Below, one piece after another: positions 30,164 to 38,431 of a DNA stretch of 39,181 nt. Source of the DNA: a virus; the IMG/VR virus record IMGVR_UViG_3300046163_000073, positions 1 through 39,181 of that record; one strand, written 5' to 3'. The notes beneath the pieces are model-generated. The model did no database searches. It had not been told where the DNA came from and was given only the letters and a program-made list of their open reading frames with translations. Position 1 is the first letter of the stretch, and each line of letters opens with the position of its first letter. A program made the translations under genes and the position numbers.

Positions 30164-30625
30164 ATGCTATTAACTATAAAAGAAAAAGAATCAATTAATA
30201 AATTCAAAATTGAAGTACCGCAAGAAGATGGAGCACTTCACGAAATTAACGGAAAAATCAGAGAGCTTACAGAAGATGAACAAACTCTATATGATGCAAG
30301 ATATAAGGATGATATTGAAAAAGTCGTTAGTATCTCAAAGCTATCAGAAGAAATACAAGAGCTTACACTTATTAAAGATATCGCTTTAGAAGATAAAGAC
30401 AAGAGAAAAGCTGTAGAGATTATCACCAAACTAAAACCTATGCAAGAAGAATTAAAAGGTTTATTAGTTGGTTTTGATATGGAATTAATTACTGAAACAA
30501 TGATTAAAGATAGGTATGATATCGCACTAACAGAAGGCAAAGAAGAAATACTTTCATTATGTGAAAAGTATGGCTATTCATTAGTAAATGATACTTTAAT
30601 TAAAGCAGTCAAAGAGGGAAAGTAA
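30164..30625 (+). CDS. tail assembly chaperone G-like (153 aa)
   Basis: A small acidic helical protein between tail tube and tape measure, the position of lambda gpG. Its last codons GAG-GGA-AAG-TAA contain the slippery heptamer GGGAAAG. It should bind the tape measure protein and help recruit tube subunits; it is absent from the finished tail in related phages. Confidence 0.75.
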   Translation: MLLTIKEKESINKFKIEVPQEDGALHEINGKIRELTEDEQTLYDARYKDDIEKVVSISKLSEEIQELTLIKDIALEDKDKRKAVEIITKLKPMQEELKGLLVGFDMELITETMIKDRYDIALTEGKEEILSLCEKYGYSLVNDTLIKAVKEGK

Positions 30626-30948
30626 CAAGAGTAGAAAATCTTTTAGTCTGGGCGGAACAATACGCTCAGGGAGATGATTTTACTAAACTACAAAGCTACG
30701 AAATAGAAGAATATAAGAATCATCCAAACAATAGTTATGTAATATTTGATAAAGAAGATTTGGAGTACGATTTAGTACATATTTTTAAATCAATCCCTTA
30801 TGAATATAGTTCGATAAGTGGAAAGCCTTTGAAGTTAGATTTTGACCGTATGAGTTCAAGACTTAAAAGCCGTGATTTAGATGTAGATTATTATTCAGAA
30901 TTACTAGATGCTTTGTTTGCTCGTTTCGTAGCTTATCTTCCAAAGTAG
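30164..30948 (+). CDS. G-T tail assembly chaperone made by -1 frameshift (261 aa)
   Basis: The -1 frame is open from 30604 to the stop at 30946-30948 and reads VENLLVWAEQYAQGDDF...LDALFARFVAYLPK after the slip, about 108 residues without a good start codon near its beginning. A shift at G-GGA-AAG (30616-30622) joins it to the G protein, as in lambda gpGT. In lambda, the ratio of G to GT sets correct tail assembly. Confidence 0.78.
30616..30622 (+). other. programmed -1 frameshift site GGGAAAG
   Basis: In phase as G-GGA-AAG (X-XXY-YYZ), identical to the heptamer used by lambda G-T, three bases before the zero-frame stop. Confidence 0.85.
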
Positions 30949-30970
30949 GATTAATTTCCTACTTTTTCTA
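30942..30970 (+). terminator. intrinsic terminator after the tail chaperone
   Basis: AAAGTAGGA-TTAATT-TCCTACTTT, a perfect 9-bp stem, followed by TTCTATTTTTC. It overlaps the GT stop and separates the tube/chaperone transcript from the tape measure transcript. Confidence 0.8.
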
Positions 30971-30975
30971 TTTTT

Positions 30976-31228
30976 CTAATCCTTTAATTTTGCTTGGATT
31001 TTAATTTGAGAAGTTGAAATTCCTAAACCAACATGTAAGATGTGTTCAATCTGAAATTCAAAAGATGTATGTGCTTTCTGAAGTTTATTAAAGAGTTCTA
31101 AAAGTTTATTATGGCAGAATTCAATTACCAGTTAAATAGTGCGCATAAAAATTTCTTTTAGAAATTCTTTATGTGTTACTTCTTATTTATAATTATTTTA
31201 ATATTAACACTGATCATTCATCTCCCAT
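30976..31228 (-). pseudogene. decayed leftward moron (cassette 4)
   Basis: On the minus strand a good promoter (31258-31286) and AAAGGATTAG (31242-31233) lead to ATG codons at 31228, 31221 and 31217 that stop quickly. Further on, one frame reads EFCHNKLLELFNKLQKAHTS...HVGLGISTSQIKIQ and ends KD-stop at 30976, preceded by in-frame TAA codons and a frame change. The end AAAGGATTAG (30985-30976) is a second ribosome binding site without a gene after it. It looks like a two-gene moron that has lost its second gene and the frame of its first. Confidence 0.5.
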
Positions 31229-31257
31229 TTTTCTAATCCTTTAATTTTAATATTCAA

Positions 31258-31286
31258 ACTATAACAAGATAAATTAAAAACATCAA
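31258..31286 (-). promoter_or_regulatory. leftward moron promoter 4 (now without intact gene)
   Basis: On the minus strand, -35 TTGATG (31286-31281), 17-bp spacer, extended -10 TGTTATAGT (hexamer 31263-31258). Site I begins 60 bp upstream. Confidence 0.6.
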
Positions 31287-31322
31287 GAAAAACTAAAATT
31301 CTAAAAAATAAACTAACCAACT

Positions 31323-31337
31323 TTTACTAACAGTAAC
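31323..31337. promoter_or_regulatory. repeated operator-like element (site I), shared by divergent promoters
   Basis: TTTAC TAACA GTAAC: 10 bp before the rightward -10 (31347) and 60 bp from the leftward -10. Confidence 0.6.
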
Positions 31338-31343
31338 AAAATA

Positions 31344-31352
31344 TGGTATAAT
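31344..31352 (+). promoter_or_regulatory. late promoter 5 (tape measure)
   Basis: TGGTATAAT, hexamer 31347-31352, upstream of AAAAAGGG and the tape measure ATG at 31376. Confidence 0.65.
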
Positions 31353-31375
31353 ACTAATAAAAAAGGGTTTTTCTT

Positions 31376-34291
31376 ATGGCTGTTCTTGATATTAATGTAA
31401 AGACAAATGGAATAAGCAAAGCTACAAGAGAGATAAAGACCCTTGATGCTCAACTAGACAAGACATCCAAAACAACATCAAGAACCAACTTGGCTATGAC
31501 TAAGTTAATTGGGACAGTAGCAAGTCTAACACTAGCTTATAAAGCTTATGATATTGTAATGACAAATGTTATCAAAAATGGTTTAGAATATAATAATATC
31601 ATGGAGCAACAAACACAAGGCTTAACAGCCTTAATAGTTGCTACAAGTGCAGATATAGACAGCAAAGGTAATGCCTTAACACTTCAAGAGAAGTACAATA
31701 TAGCTCAACGAGAAAGTATATCTACATTAAAAGAGCTTACTGTTTTAAATGCACAAACTCCACAAACTTTAGCTCAAACAGTACAAATATATAAAACATT
31801 ACTTCCCACTTTTGCAGAAGCTAATGCCAGTCAAGAAGATTTACTTAAAATCACTAAGTCTTTAGCAAATGCAAGCGCAAGTGCAGGAATTGAATTTAAT
31901 AGTTTGTTAGCAGGTGTTGATGGTTTAGCAACTGGTACAGTTCTAGCAAATAGTGACTTAGGAAGATTCTTAAAGCCTTTAGGATTAACAAATAAAGCTT
32001 TAAAAGAAACAAGTGATGTAACAGCATTAGTAATCGAAAAATTAAAAGATTTTGATGTACAACTCGATAACCTACAAACAAGGCAGTCGAATTTTACTAA
32101 TAGTTGGAATGATTTAACTGCAACATTGACCAAAGATATATTTGAAGCTCAAAAAACAAGCTTAAAACAATTAACGACACTAATAGATAATATTGCGAAA
32201 AACAAGGGATTAACAAAAGACCTGACAGATGTTATTAATAGTGTAGCCAAGGGAGCAGTTACAACGATTGAGCTTTTGGTACAATTTGTAAATGGAATGA
32301 GATATACTTTCAACGAGATATCTTTCCTAATAGAAAGCGTTGTAAATGGCGGAATTAACGCATTCTATGGGTTGAGTACAGTAATGCTTGAAACCTTATC
32401 AACGGTTGAAGAATCTATCAATAATGTACTTGATAAGTTTAATTTGAAGTTCAAAGGCGAAGATGTAAGAGTTTCGCTAGTAGATGAATCTAAGTTAGAA
32501 ATCTATAGAAAAATCATAGAAGATACATACAAAGCACAAGACAAGGCTAGGGAAGCTTACGAAGGTCAAAACAAAGCACTTATTAAACAAATAGGTCTAG
32601 TATCTTCAATAGCTGACTTAATAAGAGAAAATATAGATACTACAAAAATTATTATTAAAGGCGGAGATGATAAGGATTTAAAAGGGCTTGGCAAGAATGA
32701 AAAAATCGAATTTGATGTTAAGATCAATGGAATCAGCGAAGCCAAAGGGGATTTATCAAAAGTCATAGGTAGCCTTGATGACATGCAAAAAAATCAAAAT
32801 AAATATAATAAATTTCTAAAGCAAACAGGGAATACAGAAAAAGAAATCGCAGAAGCAAAAGCATTATATGGAGAAAATCAAATAAACGGCATACAGAGTC
32901 TTGCTTCTGCGTCAAAGACTTTTTTTGATGAAGAGTCAACTGCTTATATGACTCTAATGGCACTTGAAACTGCTTTAAGTGTTCAAAAAGGATTGACAGC
33001 TATTGCAAATGCCATGGCAAAAGGTGACGGGTACACAGCTGTAGCGAGAGGTTTAGCTGTGGCGTCTTCCTTAAACTCCTTTGGTATAGCTCTAAGTGGT
33101 AGTGGTGCTTCAAGCCCTGAGAGTCAGGCAAGACAGGAATATGATAATTTTTCAGATGCAGTTGATAAAATGGTAGATGCTTTAGAAGAATTCGGAAACC
33201 AAGGAACTGCAACAGCTACAGTACTTGAATCAAATCTTGCAAAAATAGCTTCATTGCAAGTTGCAAAAGAACAAGCAAATTACAATATAACAAGTCGTTA
33301 TAGAGAGGAGTTTAACGACTATCTCACAGGGGGTAGATATGGCGGTACCAGATATATAGCACAAAGACCAACGAGCGAAGCAGGTGTTGCTGATGTTACA
33401 GGCCAAATAAATAGTACTATAGACTATACACTAAGTCTATATAGGGATGCGGTATCTGATGAATTAAGAAAAAGCATTGCAGGAGATATTGACTATTCAT
33501 TAGTATCAGAAGATTATATTTTAGATGAAACTGGATTATCAGATTTTACAGATTTTAGTAATCAATTTACTTCAATGCAAGAGGGTTTGAGTCAAATCGG
33601 TTTAAAAGTAAAAGAAATGTCAAGAAATTTCGCAAGTGAATCAGAAATTAACAGTTATCTAAATAATGGAAAAGTTTTGATTGAAGGTATCGGTTCATTA
33701 AGTGCAGTTGATATCTATACATCTGATATTTATAAGGCTGGGATAGATTATGAAGAAGCAATTGAAAATATTAACGAACTAAGAGAAGAGGAGATGCAAA
33801 CATTAGCAGACTTGGCAGAAGCAACAAAAGAAGCGGACAAAAGTATTCAAGATACAATCAATAGCATACTAGGTCTTAGTGGTGCTTATGATGATGATGA
33901 CACAGAGTTTAAAAGATTAAGCGAATTTAATCGACTTATTGCAGAATACGGAAGCACAACGGGAGAGGATAAAGCAGATGTACTAGATGATATTCTTAGT
34001 TTGAGTACAATATTAAGTTCAAATTCTAATATACAAGGTGCTATCGTTTCAAGGTTACAAGGCTTACAGTCAACTAGCGATTCACAAATATTAAGTGATG
34101 TTGTTTCAGCAGAAGCACAAACATTAGAATTAGAACAAGCATCTAATTTAGAACTTGAAAAAGTAAATGCAAATTTAGAGGAGAACAATATCAACACTTT
34201 AAGTTTAGAGCAAAGAATGAGGAATATCGAGGATCTATTATTACAACTTTCAAACGGTGGTCAATCTTTAAAAATGGAGATGGTAGGATGA
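31376..34291 (+). CDS. tail tape measure protein (971 aa)
   Basis: The longest gene, directly after the chaperones. N-terminal helical segments (about 1-45), a Thr/Gln/Ser-rich SLKELTVLNAQTPQTLAQTVQIYKTLLP block typical of tape measures, hydrophobic helices near residues 285-325, an Ala-rich central part (about 525-580) and C-terminal coiled coils. It sets tail length; at about 1.5 Angstrom per residue this predicts a tail near 145 nm. It is probably wrapped by the G/GT chaperones before tube assembly. Confidence 0.85.
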   Translation: MAVLDINVKTNGISKATREIKTLDAQLDKTSKTTSRTNLAMTKLIGTVASLTLAYKAYDIVMTNVIKNGLEYNNIMEQQTQGLTALIVATSADIDSKGNALTLQEKYNIAQRESISTLKELTVLNAQTPQTLAQTVQIYKTLLPTFAEANASQEDLLKITKSLANASASAGIEFNSLLAGVDGLATGTVLANSDLGRFLKPLGLTNKALKETSDVTALVIEKLKDFDVQLDNLQTRQSNFTNSWNDLTATLTKDIFEAQKTSLKQLTTLIDNIAKNKGLTKDLTDVINSVAKGAVTTIELLVQFVNGMRYTFNEISFLIESVVNGGINAFYGLSTVMLETLSTVEESINNVLDKFNLKFKGEDVRVSLVDESKLEIYRKIIEDTYKAQDKAREAYEGQNKALIKQIGLVSSIADLIRENIDTTKIIIKGGDDKDLKGLGKNEKIEFDVKINGISEAKGDLSKVIGSLDDMQKNQNKYNKFLKQTGNTEKEIAEAKALYGENQINGIQSLASASKTFFDEESTAYMTLMALETALSVQKGLTAIANAMAKGDGYTAVARGLAVASSLNSFGIALSGSGASSPESQARQEYDNFSDAVDKMVDALEEFGNQGTATATVLESNLAKIASLQVAKEQANYNITSRYREEFNDYLTGGRYGGTRYIAQRPTSEAGVADVTGQINSTIDYTLSLYRDAVSDELRKSIAGDIDYSLVSEDYILDETGLSDFTDFSNQFTSMQEGLSQIGLKVKEMSRNFASESEINSYLNNGKVLIEGIGSLSAVDIYTSDIYKAGIDYEEAIENINELREEEMQTLADLAEATKEADKSIQDTINSILGLSGAYDDDDTEFKRLSEFNRLIAEYGSTTGEDKADVLDDILSLSTILSSNSNIQGAIVSRLQGLQSTSDSQILSDVVSAEAQTLELEQASNLELEKVNANLEENNINTLSLEQRMRNIEDLLLQLSNGGQSLKMEMVG

Positions 34292-35199
34292 CAATTTGCG
34301 AGAACAAAATAGGAAGCTATTTATCTGTTAATGTAACAGAAGATGAAGTTTTATGGGATGTAAATTCTACTTATAATAATGGAGATGAAGCAAGAGATAA
34401 TAATTATATCTATAAATATGCCGGTATTGATGGATACAATAGTACTTTAAGTCCTGAGAATGAGCGTGATATTTGGATAATTGACAGACCAACTAACTAT
34501 TGGTCAATGCTTTCAGAAAACTCTGAGCTTGTAAAGAATACTGGATATCAAACTCAAAAAACAGATAGTACAGATTTAGTAGTAGAGTTTACATTAAGTA
34601 ATTACAATACTTTAGCATTATTAAATGTAACAGCAAGTACTGTATTAATTGAATTAATAAACACTTCTACAAGTGAAGTAATAGAAACAACTACTTACGA
34701 CATGATAGATAGGGATAGTTTAACAGATGCTTATTTGCATTACTTTTCAGAGCCTGATTTTAAATACTCAATATATCATCCTATCCAAGTGATTAGCGGA
34801 ATTAAAGTTAAAATAACAGTATCTCCGCTATATGGAACAGCTGGAATAGGTAGAGCAGTATTAGGGTTTTCAAATTATTTAGGTGAAACACTATTTAAAA
34901 TCAAGCCTATACAGACATCTTATACCAGCGATACAGTTAATGAATTTGGAACAACCATATCAACAGTTAATCCTGTTTACAATCCTACGTATACAATAAA
35001 GATACCATCTTATAGGATGAATGGCATAATGAAAAAATTTAAAAATTTAGCAGGAAAACCACTTTTATTTATAGGAGATGAAACAGATGGAAGTCTATTT
35101 GAAAACTTATTAACATATGGATTGTGGTCAAAAGCACAGCCGACAATTACAAATTTAAAGCGTGGGGATTTAGAAATTTCCATCCAAGATTTAACATAA
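34288..35199 (+). CDS. putative distal tail / tail-tip protein (303 aa)
   Basis: Beta-rich with many aromatic residues: an N-terminal VLWDVNSTYNNGDEARDNNYIYKYAGIDGYN segment resembling small binding modules, a central jelly-roll-like region (about 90-190), and a C-terminal NLKRGDLEISIQDL. Position after the tape measure suggests a tail-tip or baseplate component. Overlaps the previous gene by four bases. Confidence 0.6.
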   Translation: MTICENKIGSYLSVNVTEDEVLWDVNSTYNNGDEARDNNYIYKYAGIDGYNSTLSPENERDIWIIDRPTNYWSMLSENSELVKNTGYQTQKTDSTDLVVEFTLSNYNTLALLNVTASTVLIELINTSTSEVIETTTYDMIDRDSLTDAYLHYFSEPDFKYSIYHPIQVISGIKVKITVSPLYGTAGIGRAVLGFSNYLGETLFKIKPIQTSYTSDTVNEFGTTISTVNPVYNPTYTIKIPSYRMNGIMKKFKNLAGKPLLFIGDETDGSLFENLLTYGLWSKAQPTITNLKRGDLEISIQDLT

Positions 35200-35208
35200 A
35201 GGAAAAGA

Positions 35209-36198
35209 ATGTCAACAATAACACAAGTTATATCTGAATTTACAACAGATGAACAACCATTAAGGACTGAGCCTGATTTTAGTTTAAAAACAGATAATTA
35301 CCATGTCAAGCTAAACACGGTAATACCACAAATAAATACATGGTCAAGCCAAGTAAACACGGTTAAGGATGAAATTAATACTAAAGCTGAACAAGTAGCA
35401 AATCAAGCTGTAGATGGTGGATACAGCCAAACATATATTAATGATACTTTTGCAACTATTTCTGATTTAAACACTACCAATACTAATTTAAACACTACCA
35501 ATAGTAATTTAAACACTACCAATATTAATCTTACAGCACTAGACGATGAAGTAGCAGTATTAGAAAAAAAGAATTTAAGCGTAGCCCACAATATCACATC
35601 TGATGCAGATTATACATTAACAGCAGATGAGAATGATTATGGAAGAATTGAGATAACTGATACAAGCACAGTTTTAACTGGTGCTATAAGTATCATTACA
35701 GATAATCAGGACAGCACTTTTTTATTTGTGAACTCTACAGCTCAAACTTTGACAGTAAAGACAAGTGCAGGAGCGGGTATTGATGTTTTAACTGGGGAAG
35801 CATATCATTTGTTTAATGATGGGGTTGATATATTCAAATCAAACACAAGAACAGACAGCGGTAATGTTAAGATAGTCAGTCTAGGAACTATATATAACAA
35901 CAACAGATATGTAATAGACAACCCATTTGGTAATGAAAACTACGAAGGTTGTACTGTTAGGGCTGAAGTTTATTTAAATGGCCTATGGAGCGACACTGGT
36001 TTTGACGGTAATGCAGGGACAGGTCTTAAAGGTTACGGTACCAAAGCTCACTCAAACTTAGAAGGCATAGTTGTACAAACAGGGAATATATCGCTGGTTG
36101 TACAATCTTATTTAGCTGGTGGAGGACATGGTTATACGAGTACTTCCACTTCTGCACTAGCAAGAGTAATAGTAATATACCACGGAGAAGCAAAATGA
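35209..36198 (+). CDS. tail fibre / receptor-binding protein (329 aa)
   Basis: The N-terminal part (about 1-125) is a shaft-like coiled coil with three LNTTN(T/S/I)N heptads (87-107). After a beta region, the C-terminal head (about 215-329: VIDNPFGNENYEGCTVRAEVYLNGLWSDTGFDG...LARVIVIYHGEAK) resembles phage fibre tips. It probably binds the host receptor. Confidence 0.7.
   Translation: MSTITQVISEFTTDEQPLRTEPDFSLKTDNYHVKLNTVIPQINTWSSQVNTVKDEINTKAEQVANQAVDGGYSQTYINDTFATISDLNTTNTNLNTTNSNLNTTNINLTALDDEVAVLEKKNLSVAHNITSDADYTLTADENDYGRIEITDTSTVLTGAISIITDNQDSTFLFVNSTAQTLTVKTSAGAGIDVLTGEAYHLFNDGVDIFKSNTRTDSGNVKIVSLGTIYNNNRYVIDNPFGNENYEGCTVRAEVYLNGLWSDTGFDGNAGTGLKGYGTKAHSNLEGIVVQTGNISLVVQSYLAGGGHGYTSTSTSALARVIVIYHGEAK
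35467..35529 (+). repeat. 21-bp tandem repeat (x3) in the fibre shaft
   Basis: TTAAACACTACCAATA(C/G/T)TAAT three times; each unit codes one coiled-coil heptad, so changes in number would alter shaft length in frame. Confidence 0.9.
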
Positions 36199-36611
36199 TA
36201 AAACAACAAGTATATATAAATGGGTTACCTAAAATGGTACTTCAGACAGAATTAGCAAAAGATGACAATGGAATGTATTATAAGCATTACAATGAGGATA
36301 TGACAGTAGATATTGCAACTATAGAAGCTGAAGCTACAGAACAACAATATCAAGAAGTAAAGAAGCAAAAAATAGCTGAATTAGGAAGGCTAATCGTAAC
36401 TATTTCAACGGGAAAAAGATTCTACGCAGATCCTGAAAGCAGAACAGACTTAGTATCAGCAGCAATGGAAACATTAGAGAACAATATCCCTGATAGCTAC
36501 GAGATAGAGTGGAAAACACCGGACGGGATAATGAATGTGACAGCATCTGAAATCAGAGAAGCTAAAAGAAAAGCACTAGAAGAAAAAGCAAGAATTATAG
36601 GAGTAATTTAA
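36195..36611 (+). CDS. DUF4376-like tail-region protein (138 aa)
   Basis: LGRLIVTISTGKRFYADPESRTDLVSAAMETLE...EWKTPDGIMNVTASEIREAKRKALEEKARI follows the DUF4376 pattern found in phage fibre-associated proteins and fibre chaperones. Placed right after the fibre gene with a four-base overlap, so a fibre assembly or attachment role is likely. Confidence 0.7.
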   Translation: MIKQQVYINGLPKMVLQTELAKDDNGMYYKHYNEDMTVDIATIEAEATEQQYQEVKKQKIAELGRLIVTISTGKRFYADPESRTDLVSAAMETLENNIPDSYEIEWKTPDGIMNVTASEIREAKRKALEEKARIIGVI

Positions 36612-37150
36612 TGTTTAAAGACCCAAGCAATGAAATTAGTCATGAGGAAGTAATAGAAAGAATTGAAGAGGCACAACAAGCAGGAGAAGCCGTTTTAAAT
36701 AATGAAGGAAGATGGGAAATTGATACTAAAGAAGGCTCACAAGATAGCGAAGAAGTTACACCTGAAATTAAAGAGCTTGAACAGCTAGTAGATGAAGCAA
36801 TCAAAGATTTTACTAATGAATCAAATGACGAAATAGATGAAGAAACAATAAAAGAATTTGAGGAGTTAAATAAAATGCCTATTTCTAACGAGAAGATATT
36901 AGAGTCTATACTGGATGTTAATAAATCTTATATTTCAGCAAAAAGAGAAGAGCTAATTATTGATAATAAAATATTTAGAGCTATAGAGAACAATGAGAAA
37001 ATAGTAACTGAATTAAATGGAAAGCATAATAGAACAATTTATATCCTGCATATGCTTTTCACTTTAGTAGGTATTGGAATTGGTGCGAATTTAGAAACAT
37101 TTAAACCATTCATGAAAGAGCTGTTTAATTTCGCAATAAAATTAGTATAA
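36611..37150 (+). CDS. acidic protein with C-terminal membrane segment (179 aa)
   Basis: Residues 1-105 are very acidic and helical; a hydrophobic segment near 145-165 (IYILHMLFTLVGIGIGANL) could span the membrane. It lies between the fibre and holin genes, so a lysis-accessory or membrane-anchored role is possible; unrecognised. Confidence 0.55.
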   Translation: MFKDPSNEISHEEVIERIEEAQQAGEAVLNNEGRWEIDTKEGSQDSEEVTPEIKELEQLVDEAIKDFTNESNDEIDEETIKEFEELNKMPISNEKILESILDVNKSYISAKREELIIDNKIFRAIENNEKIVTELNGKHNRTIYILHMLFTLVGIGIGANLETFKPFMKELFNFAIKLV

Positions 37151-37160
37151 AGGATAATAT

Positions 37161-37523
37161 ATGTTTGGTTGGCTAGGATTAGGAAAAATCGTAGGAGAAG
37201 TTGCAAAAGAGTGGATAGACACTCCTGAAGAAAAGGCACAAGCCTTTAATTTGAAATTAAAGACATTGGATCCTAACGGGATAATGAGGAGAGAGTTAGC
37301 AAGATTTGCAAGTATCGCATATGCTTACTATCTGACAATAACTTCCATATTAGCTTTAATGATGGCATTTGCTGTAGGTGATGGGGATGGTGCAAAAATT
37401 GCTATGGAGGCGATGACTGACTTATTCTTGCCTATAACTGGTTCATGGACTGCAATCGTTACAGCTTCTTTTGGTGTAAATGTTTCTAATAATTGGAAAG
37501 ATGCAAAGACTATGGGAAAGTAG
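37161..37523 (+). CDS. holin, 3TM-type (120 aa)
   Basis: KIVGEVAKEWIDTPEEKAQAF, then RRELARFASIAYAYYLTITSILALMMAFAVG and a final hydrophobic LFLPITGSWTAIVTASFGVN: the layout of the 3TM holin family. It sits directly upstream of the endolysin. It would form inner-membrane lesions at lysis. Confidence 0.75.
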   Translation: MFGWLGLGKIVGEVAKEWIDTPEEKAQAFNLKLKTLDPNGIMRRELARFASIAYAYYLTITSILALMMAFAVGDGDGAKIAMEAMTDLFLPITGSWTAIVTASFGVNVSNNWKDAKTMGK

Positions 37524-37555
37524 CAACAAGCTTTCAAAAAGTAAAAAGGAAAGAA

Positions 37556-38053
37556 ATGAGAGTAAAATTATATTATGGAATGACAAAAAGAACAGATTTG
37601 GTAGCTATTGCTCAAGAAGTGTGTGAAGTGTTAGGAAATGGTACAAATGGTACAGCAGTTGATTTATTATTAGAAACTTGTGCAAGTGAAACAGGAATGG
37701 GACAAATCGAAGATAAAACTAAAAATCTTGCAAACGGAATCCAGCAATTTGACAAGCTGCCATTTGAAGATACTAAATTAAGAGCTTCAAAAAGTGATAA
37801 ACTAAAAATATATAATTACTATGGTATTAATATTGATTGGGTTGAGTGGAGTGATTTAAGATACAATCCCCTATTAAGCTTCATTTTTGCAAGATTAAAA
37901 TACAAAAAGATACCTGCTGAAATTCCATTATTAAGAAATGAAAGATATGACTATTATAAAAAGTGGTATAACAGTTACTTAGGAAAAGCAACAAGAGAAC
38001 ATTTTTTAGAAATGTGCGAAGTTTATTTAGACAACGGGTTTAAATACGCTTAA
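37556..38053 (+). CDS. endolysin, lysozyme-like/transglycosylase-like (165 aa)
   Basis: LLLETCASETGMGQIEDKT carries a Glu-centred lysozyme-like motif (ET-x3-ETG), followed by GIQQFDKLPFEDT, WVEWSDLRYNPLLSFIFARLKYKKIP and KKWYNSYLGKATREHF, a pattern I associate with cell-wall hydrolases of Campylobacterota phages. No signal peptide, so holin release is needed. I chose the ATG at 37556 with AAAAGGAAAG upstream. Confidence 0.75.
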   Translation: MRVKLYYGMTKRTDLVAIAQEVCEVLGNGTNGTAVDLLLETCASETGMGQIEDKTKNLANGIQQFDKLPFEDTKLRASKSDKLKIYNYYGINIDWVEWSDLRYNPLLSFIFARLKYKKIPAEIPLLRNERYDYYKKWYNSYLGKATREHFLEMCEVYLDNGFKYA

Positions 38054-38241
38054 TGAATAAACTAAAGCAAATATATGAATCATTTAAGCAAATGCTCTCT
38101 AGGCTATTTAAATTGATTCTATGGCTATCTTTTATATCTGTTTTAATCATGGCTTTATACTGGAGTCCATTTGTCGATGTAAATTATGACAATGATGGAA
38201 TATTAATTTTAATTGATACTAGCTTTTTAAGTAAATCTTAG
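38053..38241 (+). CDS. small membrane protein, lysis-associated (62 aa)
   Basis: A basic amphipathic N-terminus (MNKLKQIYESFKQMLSRLFK) and one membrane helix (about 20-40) followed by a short exported tail. Its start overlaps the endolysin stop. It could be a spanin-like or other lysis accessory protein. Confidence 0.55.
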   Translation: MNKLKQIYESFKQMLSRLFKLILWLSFISVLIMALYWSPFVDVNYDNDGILILIDTSFLSKS

Positions 38242-38252
38242 TTATAATTACC

Positions 38253-38279
38253 TTGCAATTTATCTTGCAATATTTTTTT
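38253..38279 (+). terminator. intrinsic terminator 1 of the late operon
   Basis: TTGCAA-TTTATC-TTGCAA (6-bp stem) followed by TATTTTTTT. Confidence 0.7.
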
Positions 38280-38295
38280 AACTCTTTCATTAATG

Positions 38296-38325
38296 GGCGG
38301 TTTAACTAATCCTTAACCGCCTTTT
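38296..38325 (+). terminator. intrinsic terminator 2 of the late operon
   Basis: GGCGGTT (38296-38302) pairs with AACCGCC (38315-38321), followed by TTTTATTA. One of the few GC-rich stems in the window. Confidence 0.8.
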
Positions 38326-38340
38326 ATTACTATTCGTAAC
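38326..38340 (+). promoter_or_regulatory. repeated operator-like element (site E)
   Basis: ATTAC TATTC GTAAC, starting just after the second terminator. Its right edge is 61 bp upstream of the -10 at 38401. Confidence 0.5.
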
Positions 38341-38376
38341 ACAATCACAAATTTTTATTACTATTTATAGCTTTAA

Positions 38377-38406
38377 TTGATTTTTAAGCATTACTTTTAT
38401 TATACT
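38377..38406 (+). promoter_or_regulatory. promoter of the zinc-finger/HTH gene pair
   Basis: -35 TTGATT (38377-38382), 18-bp spacer, -10 TATACT (38401-38406). It restarts transcription after the tandem terminators. Confidence 0.55.
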
Positions 38407-38431
38407 TTCTTAAATACATGAAAGGATTAGA

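Noticed and set aside
31000-31228. Stop-codon reassignment (TAA read as sense)
   Set aside because: TAA ends many intact genes here; decay of an unneeded moron explains the in-frame TAA codons better.
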